20,986 nucleotides of DNA from NCBI GenBank assembly GCA_044439985.1, contig JBITAG010000198.1:1-20986 (forward strand), read 5' to 3'. Source of the DNA: JAJRXR01 sp044439985. GTDB taxonomy: Bacteria; Planctomycetota; Phycisphaerae; Phycisphaerales; UBA1924. Shown piece after piece: positions 16,335-20,986 of this stretch; positions within the stretch are counted from its first letter, which is position 1; every line of letters starts with the position of its first letter. Below the pieces are notes generated by a model that saw only the letters and a program-made list of their open reading frames with translations, searched no databases and was not told the origin of the DNA. The position numbers and the translations under genes were made by a program.

Positions 16335-17768
16335 TCAGGCGAAGAACGCGAAATCCACCACTACCAGGGCCCCACCCACGATCACGCTCACCAGGGCGCC
16401 CAGCTTCACCCAGCGGGCCATCCGATCGACCCGCAGGGCGTTGACCGGACGCCCGACCAACGCCCGCAGGCGTCGCTGACGCGTCCGGATCGACCCGTGT
16501 CGCCAGGTGAACCGGTCCGGGTCGATCGCGTTGAGTCGGGCCACCCGCGCCAGGGCGCCGGACATCGCCGCCGCGGCCTCCGGGGTCACCCGCATCGAGG
16601 CGTCCCCACGACGCATCCCGCTCAGGTGCTGTACGGCGAACGCGTCCGCCTGCCACTCGAACCGGCGGCTGACCACCCCCATGGCGCCGAGCACGCCCAG
16701 GAGGGTGAAGACCAGGAGGAGGGCGACGATCCACTCGTCCCCGTACGGGACGCGCTCGACCAGGCCCGCGGGGATCGCGTTGGCGCCCCAGCCAAGCGGC
16801 GTGCCCAGGAGCATCACGACCCCGAGGACGGAACAGGCGAGCCAGAACATGTGCCGGCGTTTCACGTGCCCCACCTCGTGCGCCGCGACCGCCTGCACCT
16901 GCTCCGGCTCGAGCGCCTCGAGCAGCCCGTCGGTCAGCACGACGTACCGCAGGCCGGGGAGCAGACCGATGACCGCGCCGTTGATCATCACGCCCCCGGT
17001 CCGCCAGAGGAGCAGCTCACGCACACGCACGCCGTGCGCTTTGCAGATCTCCATGACCTCGTCTCGGATCGGGCCGGGGGCGAGGGGGACGGTGTCCCAG
17101 AGGCGGCAGAGCACGGGCGGCATCACCGCGAGCACGCCGAGCGCCCCCACCATCTGGACGCCCGACGCGACCGCGCCCTCCGGGTTCAGCCCGACCAGGG
17201 GCGCCAGACGCTCCGTGGACTCCCCCCAGGCGAGAATCGCGCCGAGCGGCACGAGCATGAACAACACGTGCTGACGGGTCGCCAGCAGAACGAAACGCAC
17301 CCGGGAGGGGAACGGATGAACCGGGGCGCCCTGCTCGATGCTCGCCAGCAGCGCCGCCTCACGCAGCCGCCGATCGATCGGGTACATCGCGAAGTACCCG
17401 TACATGAGCGCGAGCACCGGCGGCGCCAGCGCGACCAGTTCATCGACGAGCACCACATCGCCCATCCAGTCGCGAACCAGGTCCAGCCACCCCACCCCGA
17501 GAACGGCGATTGCGTGGATCAGGATCGCGCTGATGTTGAAGGTTCGGGTCGCCCGCTCCGCCCGGCGCACCGCGCGATGGTCACCGAACCGATCGATCCG
17601 ACGGGCGCAGCGCCAGATCACCGCGCTGTAGAGCGCTCCCGCCCCCAGCAGGGGCGCCAGCGTCCACGCCAGCACCGCACCCCACCCCATCGGACCCGCC
17701 AGGGGCGCCTCCACCGCGCCGCGCATGTACACGATCAGGAACGCAACGATGACGCTGGCGTGAATCAT
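16335..17768 (-). CDS. M48-family membrane zinc metalloprotease
   Basis: A 477-residue polytopic protein starting at ATG 17768. Hydrophobic helices occur at about 4-18, 28-52, 78-98, 108-126, 165-182, 205-220, then two after the active site at about 309-330 and 347-366, and one at the C-terminus. The active site is AAHEVGHVKRRH with H297, E298 and H301; the third ligand is E371 in RRFEWQADAFAV, which matches the E-xx-AD block of the HtpX/Ste24 (M48) family. The preceding block VLLWRTGG... NGAVIGL...RYVVLTDGLLEAL is the usual M48 strand-helix segment before HExxH. Such proteases act in membrane protein quality control. The number of N-terminal helices exceeds HtpX and is nearer Ste24-type. It lies between two lipoprotein genes on the same strand. 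Confidence 0.9.
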   Translation of the reverse strand: MIHASVIVAFLIVYMRGAVEAPLAGPMGWGAVLAWTLAPLLGAGALYSAVIWRCARRIDRFGDHRAVRRAERATRTFNISAILIHAIAVLGVGWLDLVRDWMGDVVLVDELVALAPPVLALMYGYFAMYPIDRRLREAALLASIEQGAPVHPFPSRVRFVLLATRQHVLFMLVPLGAILAWGESTERLAPLVGLNPEGAVASGVQMVGALGVLAVMPPVLCRLWDTVPLAPGPIRDEVMEICKAHGVRVRELLLWRTGGVMINGAVIGLLPGLRYVVLTDGLLEALEPEQVQAVAAHEVGHVKRRHMFWLACSVLGVVMLLGTPLGWGANAIPAGLVERVPYGDEWIVALLLVFTLLGVLGAMGVVSRRFEWQADAFAVQHLSGMRRGDASMRVTPEAAAAMSGALARVARLNAIDPDRFTWRHGSIRTRQRRLRALVGRPVNALRVDRMARWVKLGALVSVIVGGALVVVDFAFFA

Positions 17769-17799
17769 GGGCGGGCGGTCGGGCTCCCGGCGACGCCGA

Positions 17800-19341
17800 T
17801 CAGCGGCTCACCTCGCCCAGATCGATCAGCGTCCCGTCCGGGGCGTACACGTCGACGTTCATGCGATCGGCGTTCAATGAAGTGAACACCAGACAAGTTC
17901 GCCCGGACCGCTTCGCGTACCGCAGATCTTCCTCGCTCGGTCCGGCGTACTTCCCGTTTCTCGCCTTCTGTACGTGCATGTGGTAGTGCGCCAGCGCCCG
18001 GTCGGAATATCGGAGCATGTCCTCGCTCGCGACGAATCGGTTGTCATCACGCCGGTCGCTCGCCCGAGGCCTGAAAAGGATCAGGCGGAACCCGTCCTCT
18101 CCCGCCGACGTCACCCCCCGCGCCTCCAGCGTGCCCCCGTACTCCGTCTTGCGGTCGTCGCGGTCCGCCCGGGCGTACTGGAAGAGGCGTGCTCGAACTT
18201 CCGTGGACTGCAGCGCCTCGTCGATCACGAGCAGTGTGAGCGCGTCGGCCCAGTCCAGACTCGAACGCCAGTCCCGGTACCGATAGAGCCCGACGCCGCG
18301 GCTGACCCCAAGCTCCTTCGTCCGTCGGTGAGTCTCACGCCGCAGCAGACGCCCGTCCAACTCCCCGAGCAGCTCCTCGCGCGACGCCCGCAGCCACGCG
18401 GGACGGTGCTCGCCCGCCCAACGGATCGGCTCGAGGTGACGCAGCTCAAGCCCGTTGCGCCGCTCCCCCACGAGCGAACCCACCGAGCCGGATGCCTGCG
18501 ACCACCACGCGGCGTTCAGGTCCCGCTGCTCCGCGTCCGTCGCTCGCAGCAGCGACCGCATCCACTCAAGTTCCATCGCCGTGCGCGGGATGGCGCCCAT
18601 GTCGTGCAGACAGCGCCGAAGGTCCGCGACCATCTCGCTGGTGTCCTCGTTCATCCCGCCCGTGCCCAGGCTCGTCGTCAGCAGGGTGGTCCGGACCGCC
18701 CCCTCCGGGTCCAGCCGGCTGAGCAGCTCCCATGCGTCCGCCCGAGCGCGCTCCGCCCAGCGGAACCCCTCACGCCCCGGCCCCTCCCCCGGATCGATGA
18801 AGACGTCAAAGACCACCTCCTCGATCGAACGCCCGGGATGCAGGTCACGCAGCGCCGCCCGCTCCGTCCGGATCGAGTCGTCCACGTCCTCCACCGGGCG
18901 GGCGTAGCTCCGGACGAGCGCCGGCGTGAGGTCCGTCCAACCCCTCGTCCCCGCCGTCGAGGCCAGGATCGCGACGATCGACCGCTCCGATTCGCGCGGG
19001 AGCATCAACGCCGCCAATCGCCGCGAGTCCTCCGCCCCCGCCTCCGAGGTGTCGCTCATCAGCAGAGAGACCAGCCGCTGGCGGATGGGCAGCGGGGTCG
19101 ACTGCGACCAGGCCAGGTCCTTGAAGGCCTGGCGAGACTCACCGAGGTCCCGCACGCCCCCCTCCGCCTCCCCCCACGCGATGTCCGCCGCGTCCAGCCG
19201 CTTCCGCTCCGTCAGATCCGGGTTCCGCAGGTCGAGGATCGGATCCCCGCTGGGCTGGTACTTCGGCTGGCTGCACCCGGCGAGGGGCAGCAGAAGCACA
19301 AGGGCGACCAGAATGGACGATCGGGTGTGAATCTGGGGCAT
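17800..19341 (-). CDS. Predicted lipoprotein with JAMM-like C-terminal motif
   Basis: A 513-residue protein starting at ATG 19341. The first 23 residues form a lipoprotein signal ending LAGC with Cys23. The long middle part is helical, with no recognised domain, though segments such as SRRLAALMLPRESERSIVAILAST look like helical repeats. The C-terminal 130 residues are beta-rich and contain AHYHMHVQKARNGKYAGPSEEDLRYA. H452-x-H454 and Ser469-xx-Asp472 form the HxH...SxxD layout of JAMM/MPN metallohydrolases, but with 14 residues rather than seven between His and Ser. A preceding EYGGTLEARG could hold the catalytic Glu. After it comes FTSLNADRMNVDVYAPDGTLI, like the closing strands of such domains. 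This fold call is my inference. No ribosome site is obvious before the start. It is divergent from the nfu-type gene. Confidence 0.8.
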   Translation of the reverse strand: MPQIHTRSSILVALVLLLPLAGCSQPKYQPSGDPILDLRNPDLTERKRLDAADIAWGEAEGGVRDLGESRQAFKDLAWSQSTPLPIRQRLVSLLMSDTSEAGAEDSRRLAALMLPRESERSIVAILASTAGTRGWTDLTPALVRSYARPVEDVDDSIRTERAALRDLHPGRSIEEVVFDVFIDPGEGPGREGFRWAERARADAWELLSRLDPEGAVRTTLLTTSLGTGGMNEDTSEMVADLRRCLHDMGAIPRTAMELEWMRSLLRATDAEQRDLNAAWWSQASGSVGSLVGERRNGLELRHLEPIRWAGEHRPAWLRASREELLGELDGRLLRRETHRRTKELGVSRGVGLYRYRDWRSSLDWADALTLLVIDEALQSTEVRARLFQYARADRDDRKTEYGGTLEARGVTSAGEDGFRLILFRPRASDRRDDNRFVASEDMLRYSDRALAHYHMHVQKARNGKYAGPSEEDLRYAKRSGRTCLVFTSLNADRMNVDVYAPDGTLIDLGEVSR

Positions 19342-19386
19342 GAGGACGGAGTCTATCGCCCTCCTGCCCCCTCCACCGGCGTCCCT

Positions 19387-19425
19387 CCCCCGACCGGGGG
19401 TAAGATCCTGTACGGGGATCGCCCC
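19387..19425. other. Intergenic region with two small GC hairpins between divergent lipoprotein and nfu genes
   Basis: The 131-base gap between divergent starts holds CCCCC-GACC-GGGGG (19387-19400) and GGGG-ATCG-CCCC (19414-19425), separated by TAAGATCCTGTAC. The gap must contain promoters for both directions, but I see no convincing -35/-10 pair. Confidence 0.3.
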
Positions 19426-19472
19426 CCCGGATACCATGATCGCATCGCCGCTGAGCGATCGGAGCCCGACGA

Positions 19473-19730
19473 ATGACCGACCAATCCCCGCCCAATCCTC
19501 CCGAGATCGAGGCTCAGGTCTCCCGGATCATCGAGATGATCCGTCCGGCGATCCAGGCCGACGGCGGGGATGTCGAGTTCGTCGGGATCGACGCCGATGG
19601 GACGGTCCGCATCCGCCTCCACGGCGCCTGCGTGGGCTGCCCCTCCAGCTCGATGACGCTTAAGCTCGGTATTGAGAGGAACTTGCGCGAGCATGTGCCC
19701 GCGGTCTCCGGGGTGCAAGCGGTCGAGTGA
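19473..19730 (+). CDS. nfu: NifU C-terminal-like Fe-S scaffold protein
   Basis: An 85-residue protein starting at ATG 19473 with GGAG eight bases upstream. It consists of a single NifU-like C-terminal domain: EIEAQVSRIIEMIRPAIQADGGDVEFVGID, then VRIRLHGACVGCPSSSMTLKLGIERNL. The two cysteines C53 and C56 of CVGC bind a bridging 4Fe-4S cluster in the dimer; Nfu proteins carry clusters from the assembly machinery to apo-enzymes. Length and motif order are typical of stand-alone Nfu proteins. No other suf or isc gene is in the window. It runs in the same direction as csrA, 157 bases downstream, but csrA seems to have its own leader. Confidence 0.94.
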   Translation: MTDQSPPNPPEIEAQVSRIIEMIRPAIQADGGDVEFVGIDADGTVRIRLHGACVGCPSSSMTLKLGIERNLREHVPAVSGVQAVE

Positions 19731-19805
19731 GGCCTCCGGCCCCCGGGTCACGCCCGGATCGGGGAACTCGGTGGACCAGTTGGGGTGAAGCTCGAACGCG
19801 GCGCT

Positions 19806-19833
19806 TTGATGCCACGCCCTGCGCTGGTATCCT
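19806..19833 (+). promoter_or_regulatory. Weak sigma70-like promoter candidate for csrA
   Basis: TTGATG (19806-19811) and TATCCT (19828-19833) are separated by 16 bases, each matching four of six consensus bases. A start near 19840 would place the leader hairpin at the 5' end of the csrA message. With this base composition chance matches are possible, so this is a candidate only. Confidence 0.3.
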
Positions 19834-19846
19834 CCTGCGACACAAG

Positions 19847-19867
19847 GGCCTGGGAGGACTCCGGGCC
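19847..19867 (+). promoter_or_regulatory. Hairpin with GGA pentaloop in csrA leader (candidate CsrA-binding site)
   Basis: Bases 19847-19854 pair with 19860-19867: six Watson-Crick pairs plus T51-G63 and G54-T60 type wobble pairs, leaving the loop AGGAC (19855-19859). CsrA/RsmE proteins bind GGA displayed in short hairpin loops. Two more GGA triplets follow at 19870-19872 and 19877-19879, the latter inside the Shine-Dalgarno GGGAG seven bases before the csrA ATG. The arrangement suggests autorepression of translation; binding is inferred. Confidence 0.5.
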
Positions 19868-19887
19868 ATGGAGACGGGAGTCGTCGA

Positions 19888-20130
19888 ATGCTGGTTATCA
19901 CAAGGCGAGAAGGTGAGGAGGTCGTCATCGGCGATCCCCGCAACCCGATCGGCATCGTGCGGATCGCTTCGGTCAAGGGGGAACGCGTGCGCGTCGCGTT
20001 CGATTTCCCCCGCGACGTGGAGATCCACCGGCGTGAGATCGCGGAGCAGATCCTGACCGAAGACGCAGCGGCTGAGAAGAAGCCGGACGTCATCGCGCAG
20101 ATCAGCCCCGCGACCACCGCCGCGCACTAA
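19888..20130 (+). CDS. csrA: Carbon storage regulator CsrA
   Basis: An 80-residue RNA-binding regulator starting at ATG 19888, with GGGAG seven bases upstream. CsrA dimers bind GGA motifs in mRNA leaders and alter translation or stability; in many bacteria they control carbon storage, motility and surface attachment. The start MLVITRREGEEVVIGD and the block VKGERVRVAFDFPRDVEIHRREI match the family, with the RNA-contacting Arg in IHRREI at position 48. Relative to the Escherichia coli protein there are about four extra residues (DPRNPIGI) between strands one and two. The C-terminal tail after residue 57 is not conserved and is rich in Ala, Glu and Lys. The leader contains candidate CsrA-binding sites, so feedback control is likely. 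Confidence 0.95.
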   Translation: MLVITRREGEEVVIGDPRNPIGIVRIASVKGERVRVAFDFPRDVEIHRREIAEQILTEDAAAEKKPDVIAQISPATTAAH

Positions 20131-20215
20131 CGCCCGCCCCAACCAATCCGGGGGTCTCCCGCGTCAGCCGGGACCGGACGCCCAATCCCTTTGAGCCTGG
20201 CATGTGTTGTCCACG

Positions 20216-20238
20216 CGAGCGCTGGTTCTGTGCGCTCG
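20216..20238. terminator. Hairpin between convergent csrA and ndk, possible terminator
   Basis: A perfect 7-bp stem CGAGCGC/GCGCTCG (20216-20222 with 20232-20238) encloses a nine-base loop. It lies 85 bases after csrA and seven bases after the ndk stop on the opposite strand. No T-run follows in either direction, so intrinsic termination is uncertain. Confidence 0.35.
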
Positions 20239-20245
20239 GGGGCGT

Positions 20246-20716
20246 TCACTCCGGCGTGCCGGAACTCATGTCGTACACCCAGCCCTGGATCGCGCGATCC
20301 GTCGTCTGGATCTCGCCGTCGTTGAAGAACAGCCCCAGCTCACGCTCGGCGGCCTCGGGGCTGTCCGAGCCGTGGATCAGGTTGAAGCTGTTGGAGACGC
20401 CGAAATCGCCCCGGATCGTCCCCGCCTCCGCCTTCGAGCCGAAGGTGGCGCCCATCATCGAGCGGCAGATCGAGATCGCCCCCACGCCCCGGATCGCGAG
20501 CACGAGCACCGGGCTCGAGGTCATGAAGGCCACCAGCCCGTCATAGAACGGCTTGCCCTGGTGGTCCTTGTAGTGCTGCGCCGCAAGCTCCTGCGAGATC
20601 GTCATCAGCTTGGCGCCCGCGATCTCGAGGCCCTTGTCCTCAAAGCGGGAAATGATGCGCCCCATGAGGCCCCGCTGAACGGCGTCGGGCTTGAGGATGA
20701 TCAGGGTCGTCTCCAT
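20246..20716 (-). CDS. ndk: Nucleoside diphosphate kinase
   Basis: A 156-residue protein starting at ATG 20716, with AGGAG six bases upstream; the open extension to 20788 lacks family similarity. Ndk moves the gamma phosphate of ATP to other nucleoside diphosphates through a phospho-histidine. METTLIILKPDAVQRGLMGRI is the typical opening with the conserved Lys9. The active-site His115 is in NLIHGSDSPEAAERE, the family signature. GATFGSKAEAGTIRGDFG fills the phosphate-binding loop, where 'GATdp..A.pGTIRadfg' is usual. The C-terminus extends about 10 residues past the 140-residue common length (VYDMSSGTPE). It is convergent with csrA and divergent from the topoisomerase VI B-like gene. Confidence 0.96.
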   Translation of the reverse strand: METTLIILKPDAVQRGLMGRIISRFEDKGLEIAGAKLMTISQELAAQHYKDHQGKPFYDGLVAFMTSSPVLVLAIRGVGAISICRSMMGATFGSKAEAGTIRGDFGVSNSFNLIHGSDSPEAAERELGLFFNDGEIQTTDRAIQGWVYDMSSGTPE

Positions 20717-20786
20717 GGCGTGCTCCTGGCAGGTGTTGAGTTCGGAAATGGGCCGGAAGCATAGGCCCCGGCACGGCGCGCACGAC

Positions 20787-20802
20787 AAGGCTATTCTGCC
20801 TT
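20787..20802. repeat. Short inverted repeat between ndk and the topoisomerase-like gene
   Basis: AAGGC (20787-20791) and GCCTT (20798-20802) flank TATTCT, which resembles a -10 box for the plus-strand gene. It could be an operator or chance; no matching -35 is clear. Confidence 0.25.
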
Positions 20803-20846
20803 CTCACGGACGCTTTCGTACCCCCAGCCCACCACGGAGGGTGAGC

Positions 20847-20986
20847 ATGACCATGGCCCCGGCCAGGCCCTCACGCGCCAACACCAAGTCGCCCAAACGC
20901 CCCAAGGCCGACGCCGAGTCGATGGCCAAGGGGCAGCGCGAGATCTCCGTCTCGGAGTTCTTCGCCAAGAACCGCCACCTGCTCGG
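20847..20986 (+). CDS. top6B: DNA topoisomerase VI subunit B, N-terminus (3' end outside window)
   Basis: The gene starts at ATG 20847 with GGAGG six bases upstream (an ATG at 20853 is also possible) and runs off the window after 46 complete codons. A basic, Ala/Pro/Lys-rich leader of about 27 residues is followed by KGQREISVSEFFAKNRHLLG. This matches the highly conserved opening of topoisomerase VI subunit B, 'REISVSEFFEKNrHmLGFdsP', which precedes its GHKL ATPase domain. Topoisomerase VI relaxes and decatenates DNA by ATP-driven double-strand passage together with subunit A. It is typical of archaea and plants and is patchy in bacteria. The ATPase motifs themselves lie outside the window, so the call rests on this one block. 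Confidence 0.72.
   Translation, partial: MTMAPARPSRANTKSPKRPKADAESMAKGQREISVSEFFAKNRHLL

Noticed and set aside
16497..17885. A 462-codon plus-strand open frame opposite the M48 protease.
   Set aside because: His/Arg/Glu/Pro-rich shadow translation, while the minus strand encodes transmembrane helices and HEVGH.
17974..19476. A 500-codon plus-strand open frame opposite the JAMM-like lipoprotein.
   Set aside because: Arg/Pro/Gln-rich with no motif; the minus-strand frame has a lipoprotein signal and ordered composition.

Overview
The window is a dense, GC-rich bacterial chromosomal segment with a codon-position bias so strong that long spurious frames shadow almost every gene. No mobile element, CRISPR array or rRNA is visible. 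GTG and TTG starts, short lipoproteins, a bacterial topoisomerase VI B-like gene start and short-overlap gene packing suggest a planctomycete-type organism, perhaps of the Phycisphaerae. That placement is inference from gene content, not a phylogeny.

Layout from left to right. (1) 1-892, plus strand: the 3' end of fmt (methionyl-tRNA formyltransferase) overlapping a small HEIGHH zincin-like protein. (2) 870-2923, minus strand: an exported metallophosphoesterase with a C-terminal LamG-like domain, and tRNA-Arg(TCT). (3) 3044-5995, plus strand: a secreted endonuclease/exonuclease/phosphatase-family protein, then cyoE/ctaB (heme O synthase) and a SCO1-type copper chaperone that overlap by ATGA; these two serve cytochrome oxidase assembly. 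(4) 5992-7400, minus strand: tilS followed by a receiver-like protein lacking the phospho-acceptor Asp. (5) 7452-8093, plus strand: a membrane-anchored coiled-coil protein with a SwrB/DUF2802-like C-terminal helix-turn-helix. (6) 8090-19341, minus strand: an 11-kb co-directional run. In transcription order it holds a lipoprotein with a JAMM-like C-terminus, an M48 membrane metalloprotease, a second lipoprotein, an M20 amidohydrolase, a class III aminotransferase (AstC/ArgD type), AstA, AstD, a small zinc-ribbon membrane protein and a ureohydrolase (agmatinase/arginase family). (7) 19473-20986: nfu-type Fe-S scaffold and csrA on plus, ndk on minus, and the start of a topoisomerase VI subunit B-like gene on plus.

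The most interesting unit is the arginine/ornithine succinyltransferase-like cluster (about 8.1-15.0 kb). It encodes AstA, an AstC-like enzyme and AstD, but no AstB (succinylarginine dihydrolase) or AstE (M14 desuccinylase). Instead a ureohydrolase and an M20 amidohydrolase sit in the same run. This fits a variant route in which the ureohydrolase makes ornithine, AstA succinylates ornithine, AstC and AstD convert it to succinylglutamate, and the M20 enzyme removes the succinyl group. A second notable item is the csrA leader: it can fold a hairpin with a GGA-containing pentaloop just upstream of a GGA-bearing Shine-Dalgarno, the classical layout of CsrA autoregulation.

All intergenic gaps are under about 160 bases. 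Promoters are hard to call in this base composition, and only one weak candidate is listed.
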